Shown one piece after another: positions 45,469-54,209 of a stretch of 64,000 bases of DNA (within the stretch, counting starts at the first letter, position 1; each line of letters begins with the position of its first letter). The DNA comes from Bin80 sp965215475 (GTDB lineage Bacteria; Bacteroidota; Rhodothermia; Rhodothermales; Bin80). The position numbers and the translations under genes were made by a program. The notes beneath the pieces are model-generated. The model worked only from the letters and a program-made list of their open reading frames with translations, was not told where the DNA came from and did not search any database. The stretch covers positions 558,001 to 622,000 of the forward strand of contig OZ244061.1 in the NCBI GenBank assembly GCA_965215475.1. The letters are read 5' to 3'.

Positions 45469-47304
45469 ATGCGGTTTCTACTTCTTTTTTTCGGACTCAT
45501 CATTACAGTTCACGTTTCGGTAGCTCAGACTGTCTCCAGTCTAGTCTCATCCCCTACGATCGGTACGCAAGAAACCGTGTCTTATACGTTAGAAATTTCC
45601 GGCGCAGAGGACGCGGACATCGGTACGCCAAGCCCTCCTGATGCCGAGGGACTTGTACTGGTTTCCACCTCGGCTTCACGAGGATCGAGTATCTATATCA
45701 CGAATGGAACGGTGTCCCGCACCGTGAGCTATACCTGGCATTACCGCCCTGAGCAAGAAGGAGATGCCCGTATCCTTGAAGCCACCGTCACAATTGGGGG
45801 AGAGGTTTATACTGCATCTGAAATTTCCATTACGGTCGTCCCGCAGGCGCAACGACCGAGACCCCAACGACGCTCTCCTTTTGGAGGATTCAGCCTGTTT
45901 GATGATCCCGTCCCAGCAGCTCCTCCTCCGGAGGTAACAGAACAAGACATCTTTATTCGTACACAGCAAAGTGACCGAGAAGTTTATTTGAATGAACCGG
46001 TCACTCTGGAGTATCTGTTATACTTTCGGCCTGGGACATTACCCCGAAACAGCCGCCAATCTGATTCTTGGGATGCCGAAGGATTCTGGCGTGAGGAGTT
46101 GAATAACCCGGATAACCAATCACCAGAGATTGTGATTGAGAATGGCATCCGCTATCAGGTAGTTTCAATACGGAGGGTGGTGGTTTTTCCGACGAGATCG
46201 GGAGAGCTTTCCATTGATCCGCTTAGGATTATGGCCGAGGTACAATCCCCGAATGCAAATCTAGATCCATTCAGTAGCTCCCTGTTTTCACGCACATATT
46301 CAACTGTTGAGCGAGCCTCTCCGCCTGTAAGCATCCTATCCAAGGCACTTCCATCTGGTGCTCCAGATGGGTTTACTGGCTCTGTGGGACAGTATTCGCT
46401 TCGTGCTGAACTCAGTGATACGGAAGTTGAGGTCGGTGATGCGCTGCAACTCACAGTAGCTGTTGAGGGCGTCGGGAATATTGCATTGATTGAACCTCCA
46501 CAGCCTGAACTACCCGGTATCTTTGAGGTCTACGACCCTGAAGTTCGCACTACCAAAAAAGAACGTGATGGATTGATACAAGGGGGGAAAATCTATTCCT
46601 GGCTTTTGATCCCTCGCTCAAATGGGACCTTTCAGATCCCGCCCATTGAATTTGTTTTCTTCGATCCCTTTCAGCAAGAATATATTACTGAAATTGTGGA
46701 TCTGGATCCTATTCGAATTACCGGCACTGCTCCATCTACAACTATTATAACATCCTCTGCTGATGGATTTCCTGTGGATGATATTGAGCTCTTGAAACGA
46801 GACCCTAGATGGACCACCGTGAACCCTACACCTCTCCATCAGCATCTATGGTTTTATCTAATCCTTCTGGTTCCTTTGCTTGGACTTACCGCCACGGCCG
46901 TACTCAGACGCCGAGTTACACGTCTTGCGACAGACACAGCGTGGGCGCGTAATCGCAGAGCTCATCCCCTTGCCCGAAAACATCTCAAAAAGGCAAAAAA
47001 GCTCTTGGAAGAAGAAACCCCCGATCATTTTTACGCCGCATTGGAGCATGCTGTGCTTGGCTTTCTTGGGAACCGTCTAAATATCTCCGAACGGGGACTG
47101 ACCCGAGCTAAGCTCGCCACTCTTCTGGCTGAAGCTGGGGTTATAGCCGACAGCCAACAGGAACTCATCCACTTTCTTGATGCCTGTGATACTGTACGGT
47201 ATGCTCCCATACCTGCAGAATATTCCCAAATGGAAGAACATCTAAGAAAGGCAAATGAGATATTAAGCATGATTGCCAATGAACTTGAGACCATTCACCG
47301 ATGA
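45469..47304 (+). CDS. batD: BatD
   Basis: The 611-residue protein has a signal peptide ending VSVAQ, a long periplasmic part of immunoglobulin-like domains (TVSYTWHYRPEQEGDARILEATV, DREVYLNEPVTLEYLLYF, VEVGDALQLTVAVEGVGNIALI), a transmembrane segment (WFYLILLVPLLGLTATAVL, about 465-483) and a cytoplasmic helical domain (HFYAALEHAVLGFLGNRL). These are the standard BatD/oxygen-tolerance features. The stop overlaps the batE ATG by four bases. Codon use and length do not stand out. Confidence 0.9.
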   Translation: MRFLLLFFGLIITVHVSVAQTVSSLVSSPTIGTQETVSYTLEISGAEDADIGTPSPPDAEGLVLVSTSASRGSSIYITNGTVSRTVSYTWHYRPEQEGDARILEATVTIGGEVYTASEISITVVPQAQRPRPQRRSPFGGFSLFDDPVPAAPPPEVTEQDIFIRTQQSDREVYLNEPVTLEYLLYFRPGTLPRNSRQSDSWDAEGFWREELNNPDNQSPEIVIENGIRYQVVSIRRVVVFPTRSGELSIDPLRIMAEVQSPNANLDPFSSSLFSRTYSTVERASPPVSILSKALPSGAPDGFTGSVGQYSLRAELSDTEVEVGDALQLTVAVEGVGNIALIEPPQPELPGIFEVYDPEVRTTKKERDGLIQGGKIYSWLLIPRSNGTFQIPPIEFVFFDPFQQEYITEIVDLDPIRITGTAPSTTIITSSADGFPVDDIELLKRDPRWTTVNPTPLHQHLWFYLILLVPLLGLTATAVLRRRVTRLATDTAWARNRRAHPLARKHLKKAKKLLEEETPDHFYAALEHAVLGFLGNRLNISERGLTRAKLATLLAEAGVIADSQQELIHFLDACDTVRYAPIPAEYSQMEEHLRKANEILSMIANELETIHR

Positions 47305-48044
47305 AGTGGGGAACAACTTTCTTTTTTAGCTTCATACTCTGTTCTGGAATGGCAACAGCTCATCAGTTAGAGGAGGCCCTGCGCCTCTTTGATGAAGCGA
47401 ATCGTCTGGTTGAATCTGGAACGTACCAAGAAGCAATCGAAAAATATCATGCCGTGATTGAAACGGGTTATGAGAGCGGTGCTCTCTACCATAACCTAGC
47501 GGGAGTCTACTACCGCATGGATAAACTCGGAGAGGCGGTTCGCTACTATGAACATGCACGTCGATTATTGGGAGATGACCCCCAGCTCCTTCATAACATT
47601 CAGATCGTTGAGTCACGAATTCAAAACCCTTTCTCTGAACTCCCACCCCCATTCTGGCGAGTATGGTGGGACCGGTTATTTGGCAACCATACTGCCTTCC
47701 CATTTTTGAGTACCGGAATCATCTTGTATCTGATTGCCTGTCTGTTGTATGCTCAGTTACTCTGGTCAAGAACACGAAGTAGTTGGCATCGACGAATACG
47801 TGCAAGCACTCTCAGTTCGGGGTTTATCCTGCTACTGATTGCAATTGTGATTTCCAGCGAGCGGAACTCAACTCAGGGGGCATCTATTCTAGAGCCCACA
47901 ACCATGACCACAGAGACCGGACGTATTGAAGTTCCCGAGGGAGTCAAGGTCACACTGGTTGGTGAGGCAGTAGCTGGCATCGAAGTCCGCCTCCCGAACG
48001 GGGTGCAGGGATATGTAGAAGCGAACATCCTTGGGGAGTTCTGA
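47301..48044 (+). CDS. batE: BatE, TPR and SH3 membrane protein
   Basis: The 247-residue protein has a signal peptide, TPR units (about 25-105; EEALRLFDEANRLVESG and LYHNLAGVYYRMDKLGEAVRYYEHA), two transmembrane segments (AFPFLSTGIILYLIACLLYAQLL and STLSSGFILLLIAIVI), and a C-terminal bacterial SH3 domain (GRIEVPEGVKVTLVGEAVAG to VQGYVEANILGEF). It is the last gene of the coupled operon. The final codons are part of a 20-bp perfect hairpin. Confidence 0.9.
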   Translation: MKWGTTFFFSFILCSGMATAHQLEEALRLFDEANRLVESGTYQEAIEKYHAVIETGYESGALYHNLAGVYYRMDKLGEAVRYYEHARRLLGDDPQLLHNIQIVESRIQNPFSELPPPFWRVWWDRLFGNHTAFPFLSTGIILYLIACLLYAQLLWSRTRSSWHRRIRASTLSSGFILLLIAIVISSERNSTQGASILEPTTMTTETGRIEVPEGVKVTLVGEAVAGIEVRLPNGVQGYVEANILGEF

Positions 48045-48072
48045 GATTTGCACTCAGAACTCCCCAAGGATG
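48026..48072. terminator. 20-bp perfect hairpin overlapping the batE stop
   Basis: Bases 48026-48045 and 48053-48072 are perfect reverse complements around a 7-base loop; the left arm includes the last five batE codons and TGA. Position at the end of a seven-gene operon supports termination or 3'-end protection. There is no T-run after it. Confidence 0.7.
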
Positions 48073-48253
48073 CTATCCAAGATAAACGTGGCGGCACTTC
48101 GAGATACTTGTTTGTCGATTGTGTCTTTATTTGAAGCTACCCCGTGTAGATTCAAATAGATACTCTCGAGGCAAATTCGTCTGAATATAACCGTTGCAAG
48201 CTAAGCTTTTATGCTTAGGGCTGGCGAAAAAATAACTTAGTCATCTAATATTT

Positions 48254-48905
48254 TCAAATCGACACGCGTATTTGCGTCTTTGGTACTGCTTTGATGGTGT
48301 AGTTCCACCGCGGCAATGTGGACCTGTATTCCAGATGGAGACCCTCAATTTCTTGTGGACTGATTTTGATTCCCTTCTCATAGATCTTTTCCACTTTCCG
48401 TGCAACGACCGTGAGACCACTTTTTGTCGTGGTCGTGCATAGAACCTTCAGGGCGATCTCCATGGATTGGAGAGGAATCCCGGCCCAGTTTTTGGAGACT
48501 TCACTGAAGAGTCGATGTTCAATCGGATTCCATTTGGAGGCTCCACTGGGGTAGTGGACGACCTGAATCGTCAATCCAAACACATCGGCGAGTTTGTGTT
48601 GTAAGAAGTATTTTCAGGCTCGGGGCCGGCATCCATTACTGCCTCCATTATCGGCCAGAATACAGAGCTCTTGTGCATGTGGATATTCATACTGACCAAT
48701 CTCTTTCCACTAGGACGTCACATGGTCGACGGCAAATTCAGGAGTGTCGTAGGAACTGCGCCCGCATTGGCACGAATATCGTAGATCGCGTAGGGAATGG
48801 CGATGCCCTCTGCGATTGAAGGAAAATCATGATCATAGATGAGCTCAGGAGAAAAACTCCAGGCTTTTCCCGGATTGAGAAACGGCCCAAGTTTCTCTTT
48901 TTTCT
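48254..48905 (-). pseudogene. ISAzo13-family transposase, truncated and frameshifted
   Basis: On the minus strand, from right: KKEKLGPFLNPGKAWSF and YDHDFPSIAEGIAIPYAIYDIRAN, then after a shift the TTHDTPEFAVD segment, then LCILADNGGSNGCRPRA with an in-frame stop, then LADVFGLTIQVVHYPSGASKWNPIEHRLFSEVSKNWAG to a natural C-terminus with WNYTI. These are the DDE-domain signatures of ISAzo13-type transposases. The N-terminal third is missing: the homology stops where the ISL3-B end fragment begins at 48906. The longest intact frame is 48254-48583 (109 codons). Confidence 0.8.
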
Positions 48906-48978
48906 GGTTCTATCACGAATGGTGTGGATAGAGATCCAGACCGCCACAGAAGAAGAGAATAGCAACTCTAAAATTTTT
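48906..48978 (-). mobile_element. End fragment of a second ISL3-type element
   Basis: These ~73 bases match 54457-54528, the downstream end of the ISL3-type element whose transposase remnant is at 54464-55537. They include the terminal GGTTCTATCACGAATGGTGTGG and the codons for LFFCGGLDLYPH... in the transposase tail. The fragment is wedged between the ISAzo13 remnant and the intact ISL3 element. Confidence 0.8.
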
Positions 48979-50380
48979 GGTTCTTCCACTTTTTTAGTGG
49001 GTTGAACGATTTTGATAGCCTACTGGATATAAATCCAGACCGCCAAGATAGAAGTATATCGCATTCGCAAACCGCTCGGGATTTCGGAATCCTCGTGCAC
49101 GAACTTTGATCGTTTTAATCCGACGATTGATCCTCTCAGCGGGTCCATTACTCACCCTGAGAACAATGGCATTGATGATTCCCCAGAGATGTTTTTTGAT
49201 TGTCTTGGAGACGTTTCTCATGGGATCCAACCGACTTCTGTCAAGCCATCCTAACCATCGCTTCCAGCCTTTGCGTGCCCAAGTACGACTCGTGTAATTC
49301 CACAGCTTCAAGTTCATTTCTTTCATCGCCCAAGCACGTGCTGTTTTCAACGTACTGTTCTTTAATTGATCCAATCGTTTCTTTTGTTTTGCCGACATAT
49401 TCTTCCGGTTGGTGAGCCAGTCATACTTCGTCCCAACCAGATCCAGAATGCCTTCTCGCTTCAAGACACGATGCTCTTGTTTACGAACGGTATCGAGTCC
49501 CCCCTGAATATATTTCGTCACATGAAAATGATCAAATGCAATCTTTTTTTGAGCATCTGGTACACACGCTTGGGTCGCACGAATATATGCAGGCCACATA
49601 TCCATACTCACGCTCTTGAGGGTCTGGAGTTGTTCAGATGAACAGGTCGTATAATAGGACTTTAAACTCTCAATCTTGCGACCCTGCGCCACAAACAACA
49701 CCCTATCCTTGGTCGGATCCGACACGATCGTTACATAGTTATGCCCTTTCTTGGAGGCGATCTCATCCACACAGATATGCTCCACATTCTCCTTCTCTTT
49801 GCGGGCGTTCCCACGCTTCACAGCACGATCCATAATGTGCGATATCATGGTCCAACTCACCTCCAGACGATCGGCCACCGCCGCTATAGTACTTGCATCG
49901 TGTAACCAATCAATCACGCGTGCCTCAAACTGGGTGGTGAATTGGACTTGGGCATCCGCCCAAGGTACCGATAGGGTACTGACCCCATGCTCTGGGCAGT
50001 TTACGCGTGGGACCTTCGCTACAACCTTCGTACGGTAGTCGCAAATATTCGTATGGCGCCATGTACGCGTACGATGATCGTAACCAGGACACTCCTTCCC
50101 ACAATGTGGACAGTGTAGCTTCACATCGTCCGGAAGCGTTACGTGGATCTTCGCCCATGATTCAGTGGTGTCTTGCTCAATTTCTGATACCACCCAGGGG
50201 GATTTGACGCCGATAAGGTGGTTGATATCTGTGATTTTTAAGGCCATGTCAATAGGGTGATAGAATGATGGGTTGTAAACACCTAATATACTATACTATA
50301 TCAATCCTTTCTAAACCTCATTCAAATCCGATCGTTTACACTTCTTTTCAGGCTTTACCCACTTAAAAAACGGAAGCCCC
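48979..50380 (-). mobile_element. ISL3-family insertion sequence
   Basis: The element carries one full transposase gene and has imperfect terminal repeats: left GGTTCTTCCACTTTTTTAGT at 48979 and, read inward from the right end at 50380, GGGGCTTCCGTTTTTTAAGT. Length is 1402 bp, normal for the family. The eight bases outside each end (AAATTTTT and TGAATTAA) do not match, so one flank has been rearranged since insertion. The 129 bases of its right end also occur alone at 21571-21699. Confidence 0.85.
48994..50247 (-). CDS. ISL3-family transposase
   Basis: The 417-residue protein is full length. It has an N-terminal zinc-binding region (LHCPHCGKECPGYDHRTRTWRHTNICDY, about 44-71), a helix-turn-helix part (FEARVIDWLHDASTIAAVADRL) and the DDE domain: EHICVDEIASKKGHNYVTIVSD, KSVSMDMWPAYIRA, FDHFHVTKYI and the C-terminal AERINRRIKTIKVRARGFRN. 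The YFYLGGLDLYP tail is shared with the other ISL3 group in this window. The frame is undamaged, so it may be active. Confidence 0.93.
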   Translation of the reverse strand: MALKITDINHLIGVKSPWVVSEIEQDTTESWAKIHVTLPDDVKLHCPHCGKECPGYDHRTRTWRHTNICDYRTKVVAKVPRVNCPEHGVSTLSVPWADAQVQFTTQFEARVIDWLHDASTIAAVADRLEVSWTMISHIMDRAVKRGNARKEKENVEHICVDEIASKKGHNYVTIVSDPTKDRVLFVAQGRKIESLKSYYTTCSSEQLQTLKSVSMDMWPAYIRATQACVPDAQKKIAFDHFHVTKYIQGGLDTVRKQEHRVLKREGILDLVGTKYDWLTNRKNMSAKQKKRLDQLKNSTLKTARAWAMKEMNLKLWNYTSRTWARKGWKRWLGWLDRSRLDPMRNVSKTIKKHLWGIINAIVLRVSNGPAERINRRIKTIKVRARGFRNPERFANAIYFYLGGLDLYPVGYQNRSTH

Positions 50381-50574
50381 TGAATTAAAGCGGAAATGGA
50401 ATGAACTCATTGGATAACTATTTTATATCAAGCACTTTGGATTTGTGAAACAGAAACATACAGACATACATAGGACTTGCAGAACCGGAGGTCTGGGTGA
50501 GATATCTCTGGACGCAGGACAAACTTCTCACCTGTGTCCAGGCCTGCTGAAAGGTTTGACCAGAATGGGTGGGC

Positions 50575-50910
50575 TTAGTGTGCAGGTGGGGTGACCTTGG
50601 ACTCTTCTTTCTTCTTGTTCCAAGGAAATTCTTCCCATTTAAAATCAAAAGGCTTGTTTTGCTCAATCACCTCTTTTCGGATCCAGTCCATGACCTCCTG
50701 GTCATCCACGGGCTCATACGTCCACATGAACGTTTCGGGATAGGCCTCTGCCTCGGGATATAATCGAGTGAGGAGTCTTCCCCAGAAATGCTCCCCCTCA
50801 ACAGGTTTGACCAGGTAAAACTCCCCTGCCTCTCCCCCACCCCCCGTCAGAGCCGCATTGGGATGTCCTTCGACTTGCTCAATCTGGCTGGTGACGAAAC
50901 TAAATAGCAT
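50575..50910 (-). CDS. Hypothetical 111-residue protein
   Basis: The frame gives a soluble, acidic protein with many Trp and Glu residues (TFMWTYEPVDDQEVMDWIRKEV, FDFKWEEFPWNKKKEES). The composition looks like a real protein and not a shadow, but no family is recognised and no strong ribosome-binding site precedes the ATG. It is divergent from the recombinase fragment that follows. It could be an accessory gene of the island or the 3' end of something older. The stretch 50381-50574 holds nothing recognisable. Confidence 0.4.
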   Translation of the reverse strand: MLFSFVTSQIEQVEGHPNAALTGGGGEAGEFYLVKPVEGEHFWGRLLTRLYPEAEAYPETFMWTYEPVDDQEVMDWIRKEVIEQNKPFDFKWEEFPWNKKKEESKVTPPAH

Positions 50911-50918
50911 GTTGGAGT

Positions 50919-51212
50919 GGAAAATTATCGTTCAAGATCAAAAGGATTCCGTTTAACCTTCTCTGGGAGGCAGGGTTCCAGGGCCGTTTTAGTGGGCACT
51001 CTTTTCGCGTTGGAACTGCGCAAAGCCTGGCACAAAAAGGAGCCACCCTTGCACAGATGCAAACCGTTGGCCGATGGAAATCTCCGCAGATGCCCGCCGT
51101 ATACTGCAGAAATGAGCTCGCAGGTAGAAGTGCCGTGGCGACCCTGCTCTACAATGAACCCCCACGCAAAGCGAATACAGAAAGCGAGGTTCAAGAAAGA
51201 TCATCTCCGTGA
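50919..51212 (+). pseudogene. Tyrosine recombinase (integrase), C-terminal part
   Basis: An open frame reads the catalytic C-terminal part of a tyrosine recombinase: AGFQGRFSGHSFRVGTAQSLAQKGATLAQMQTVGRW, then KSPQMPAVYCRNELAGRSAVA, and ends in ERSSP and TGA. The HxxR box (His-Ser-Phe-Arg), the GRW position and the tyrosine nucleophile (PAVY) are recognisable. The N-terminal core-binding domain and first catalytic arginine are not found upstream, so the enzyme is truncated. Codons from the GATLAQ position onward are the ones copied at 52698 and 54210. Confidence 0.8.
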
Positions 51213-51420
51213 GTAAACAACTTTTTGTGTTATATACGTAGACACATTCATACACATCCTCTAACCATGTTTCACCCTCCACCTTCCAGGCCGTCTCCAA
51301 AAACTCCTGATGCCGGAAAGTCATCGCCTCCCCCGACTGGACGTGACCGAGGCCCTGCGGCATTTTTTCACGGAAGGAAAGCCATTATATCCAGTTTTGA
51401 GACTGCCCTATCTGACACAA
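51039..51420 (+). repeat. Cassette repeat, copy A
   Basis: 382 bases, starting GGAGCCACCC inside the recombinase codons and ending CTGACACAA inside an ATPase 5' end. It differs from copy B (52698-53079) at three positions. It comprises the recombinase tail, a 54-bp spacer and the first 51 codons of the ATPase. Confidence 0.95.
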
Positions 51421-51455
51421 TGTTTCCTGATTTGCCGTATCTTCATGCCATGTAA
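51267..51455 (+). pseudogene. P-loop ATPase 5' stub
   Basis: The first 51 codons are the same as those of the ATPase at 52926 (MFHPPPSRPSPKTPDAGKSS, then GPAAFFHGRKAIISSFETAL), after which the sequence changes to MFPDLPYLHAM and stops. The change comes at the end of repeat copy A (51420), just before the Walker A region. The next ATPase gene starts 15 bases after the stop. The stub looks like a recombination scar left when a different ATPase coding sequence was joined in. Confidence 0.85.
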
Positions 51456-51470
51456 TTGATCAAAAACATC

Positions 51471-52670
51471 ATGAGTTCTGATTTCATTGAGGATCGAGGT
51501 CCGGCTGAATATTTTCACGGGAGGCAAGAAATTATTGACACTTTTACCAGTGCCCTTGAACGCTATCTCGGCAAAAAAAGAGGAACCACCTTCTTGATCC
51601 AAGGCGCACCCGGGGCAGGAAAGACGGCTTTACTGGATGTGCTGTCATCGAGAGCAGAAGAAAAAAAGTGGGAGGTATCCAAGATCTCGATAGAAGATCT
51701 ATACACTCCCGCATCCATGGCTCAGTCTCTGGGAAGGTCGTATACGGTGGATCACGAGCAAGCCGCAAAAATCGGGGTGAAGTTTATCGAAGGGGGGTAT
51801 GTCAGAAGTGTGGCGGGGCATGCGAGTCCAAAGGAAATTCTTAAGAGTCTTGCCCCCAAGGAAGGATTGATTTTGGTGCTGGATGAAGCCCAATATCTGA
51901 TCAATCTAAACGAGACCCCCTCAGAAAAACATGTAGCAAGGGACACCTTAGATGTGATCCACAACGGGGATGTAGGTAGGCCGGTCGTGCTCCTTGCGGC
52001 AGGCTTGGGTACGACCCAGTCGGCTCTTAACTCACTGGGGATATCACGATTTGTCGGAGATTGCACCGTAGGATTAGGGGCGCTGGGAGAAGAGTCAGAA
52101 CGGAAGGTGATTCGTGACTGGCTGACCAAAGAAGGGGGTGCCAAAGGGGATCCTGCTCCGTGGATCCATGCGATTGCGCAGCAAACGCATGGCTGGCCCC
52201 AGCATATCATCTCCTATGTTAAACCTGCAGTTGCGTACCTTAAGTCCAACAACCATCGTATGACGGATGCGGGCTTGCAGATTGTACTTGAAAAGGGGGC
52301 GGAGCATCGAATTCAGTATTACAGGCAGCGCGCTCGCGGCATTGACAAGAGGAAACGACAAGTTCTCGCAAAAACATTCAATAATGTTCCATTAGGAGAA
52401 ACCATGGAGATTGATGACATCAAATCTTCACTCAAGCAAGAGTATTCCAAAGAAGAAGCCGACTATCTCTTTAATAAAGCACTTGAGAAAGGAATCATTG
52501 ATGAGCGAGATGACAGGGATTATGGTATTCCCATCCCGTCCATGCAGACGTGGCTGATTGAGGAATATGGCAGAGATCGGATGGAACTACCGAGGGGCGA
52601 GGTCTCCAGGGTGAAGCCTGAGTCCCCCAATCGAGGAAAGGACTCCTCGAAGTGGGATATGGAACGCTAA
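51471..52670 (+). CDS. P-loop ATPase with C-terminal winged-helix-like region, copy 1
   Basis: The 399-residue protein (ATG at 51471; a TTG at 51456 is possible) has the YFHGRQEIIDTF lead-in, Walker A GAPGAGKT (45-52), Walker B LILVLDEAQ (133-141), a Thr-rich sensor-like LLAAGLGTTQSAL (174-186), GWPQHIISYV (241-250), then a C-terminal helical part (about 280-350) resembling a winged helix and the PIPSMQTWLI end. The layout recalls Orc1/Cdc6- or STAND-type ATPases, but the family was not identified. Compared with copy 2 it is about 98% identical at DNA level over 51990-52297 and from 52524 onward, and strongly divergent elsewhere. No signal or membrane segment. Function unknown. Confidence 0.8.
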   Translation: MSSDFIEDRGPAEYFHGRQEIIDTFTSALERYLGKKRGTTFLIQGAPGAGKTALLDVLSSRAEEKKWEVSKISIEDLYTPASMAQSLGRSYTVDHEQAAKIGVKFIEGGYVRSVAGHASPKEILKSLAPKEGLILVLDEAQYLINLNETPSEKHVARDTLDVIHNGDVGRPVVLLAAGLGTTQSALNSLGISRFVGDCTVGLGALGEESERKVIRDWLTKEGGAKGDPAPWIHAIAQQTHGWPQHIISYVKPAVAYLKSNNHRMTDAGLQIVLEKGAEHRIQYYRQRARGIDKRKRQVLAKTFNNVPLGETMEIDDIKSSLKQEYSKEEADYLFNKALEKGIIDERDDRDYGIPIPSMQTWLIEEYGRDRMELPRGEVSRVKPESPNRGKDSSKWDMER

Positions 52671-52697
52671 ATGTTACTTGACTACGGTCATTTCTGA

Positions 52698-53079
52698 GGA
52701 GCCACCCTTGCACAGATGCAAACCGTTGGCCGGTGGAAATCTCCGCAGATGCCCGCCGTATACTGCAGAAATGAGCTCGCAGGTAGAAGTGCCGTGGCGA
52801 CCCTGCTCTACAACGAACCCCCACGCAAAGCGAATACAGAAAGCGAGGTTCAAGAAAGATCATCTCCGTGAGTAAACAACTTTTTGTATTATATACGTAG
52901 ACACATTCATACACATCCTCTAACCATGTTTCACCCTCCACCTTCCAGGCCGTCTCCAAAAACTCCTGATGCCGGAAAGTCATCGCCTCCCCCGACTGGA
53001 CGTGACCGAGGCCCTGCGGCATTTTTTCACGGAAGGAAAGCCATTATATCCAGTTTTGAGACTGCCCTATCTGACACAA
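52698..53079 (+). repeat. Cassette repeat, copy B (recombinase tail plus ATPase start)
   Basis: Same 382 bases as copy A with three changes. The recombinase part (52698-52871) starts at the ninth-tenth bases after CATTTCTGA of the previous gene's 3' flank, so the recombinase frame is cut at the same codon as the start of the copied unit in A and C. It retains the GRW and tyrosine positions but not HxxR. Confidence 0.95.
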
Positions 53080-54182
53080 TTACTCTTAATGCGGGGACCA
53101 CTTTCCTAATCCAAGGCGCACCCGGGGCAGGAAAGACGGCTCTACTGGATGTGCTGTCTGCAGAGGCACGGGCCCAAGGCTGGAAAGTCGCAAGCATCAA
53201 GGTGAAAGATTTGTATGATCCTATCTCCATGGCACAATCTCTTGGAGAGTCCTATGTCATGGATAAACAGTATGCAGCGAACGTGGGTATTCATGGATTC
53301 GGCGGTGGGTACAGCAGAAATGTGGCAGGATATTCCAGTGTGGATGGGTTACTGAAAGAGGGGGCTCCCGAGAAAGGATTGATTTTGGTGCTGGATGAGG
53401 CGCAGAGGATGAATGAAATTCCGGTTGACTCAGAGAGGCATACCATAACCGGAGACACCTTAGAAATGATTCACAATGGGAGGATTGGCCGGCCTGTAAT
53501 CCTCCTTGCGGCAGGTTTGGGTACGACCCAGTCGGCTCTTAACTCACTGGGGATATCACGATTTGTCAGAGATTGCACCGTAGGATTAGGGGCGCTGGGA
53601 GAAGAGTCAGAATGGAAGGTGATTCGTGACTGGCTGACCAAAGGCGGGGGAGCCAAAGGGGATCCTGCTCCGTGGATCCATGCGATTGCGCAGCAAACGC
53701 ATGGCTGGCCCCAGCATATCATCTCCTATGTTAAACCTGCAGTTGCGTACCTTAAGTCCAACAACCATCGTATGACGGATGCGGGCTTGCAGATTGTACT
53801 TGAAAAGGGCAATGAGTTCCGGTTGGACTACTATGAGACACGCGCCAGGGAGTTCAGTTTACAACAGAGGCGGGTCATCGGCTCATTTATCGCGAAGTAC
53901 CAACCGGATGAGTACTTTGAGAAAGAAGATTTGATGGCGCTTCTTGATGCCAAGTATGCGCCGAAACCTGCAAGCAAGTTTTTTGATGACCTTCTCCACA
54001 GTGGAATACTCCACAAGCAAGATGGAGGCGTATACGGTATTCCCATCCCGTCCATGCAGACGTGGCTGATTGAGGAATATGGCAGAGATCGGATGGAACT
54101 ACCGAGGGGCGAGGTCTCCAGGGTGAAGCCTGAGTCCCCCAATCGAGGAAAGGACTCCTCGAAGTGGGATATAGAACGCTAA
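52926..54182 (+). CDS. P-loop ATPase with C-terminal winged-helix-like region, copy 2
   Basis: The 418-residue protein has a Pro/Ser-rich N-terminus (1-28), GPAAFFHGRKAII, Walker A GAPGAGKT (64-71), Walker B LILVLDEAQ (152-160), LLAAGLGTTQ (193-202), GWPQHIISYV (260-269), and a C-terminal helical region (about 300-370) ending in the same PIPSMQTWLIEEYGRDRME tail as copy 1. The upstream segment is repeat copy B. It differs from copy 1 in residues 1-192 and 296-370 but is nearly identical between and after those. This block pattern points to recombination or gene conversion between paralogues. Function unknown; a role as an ATPase partner of the recombinase is possible. Confidence 0.8.
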   Translation: MFHPPPSRPSPKTPDAGKSSPPPTGRDRGPAAFFHGRKAIISSFETALSDTITLNAGTTFLIQGAPGAGKTALLDVLSAEARAQGWKVASIKVKDLYDPISMAQSLGESYVMDKQYAANVGIHGFGGGYSRNVAGYSSVDGLLKEGAPEKGLILVLDEAQRMNEIPVDSERHTITGDTLEMIHNGRIGRPVILLAAGLGTTQSALNSLGISRFVRDCTVGLGALGEESEWKVIRDWLTKGGGAKGDPAPWIHAIAQQTHGWPQHIISYVKPAVAYLKSNNHRMTDAGLQIVLEKGNEFRLDYYETRAREFSLQQRRVIGSFIAKYQPDEYFEKEDLMALLDAKYAPKPASKFFDDLLHSGILHKQDGGVYGIPIPSMQTWLIEEYGRDRMELPRGEVSRVKPESPNRGKDSSKWDIER

Positions 54183-54209
54183 ATGTTACTTGACTACGGT
54201 CATTTCTGA

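Noticed and set aside
50925..51363. Minus-strand open frames over the cassette repeats (also 52495-53022)
   Set aside because: They owe their repeated appearance to the DNA repeat; the plus strand carries the recombinase and ATPase codons.
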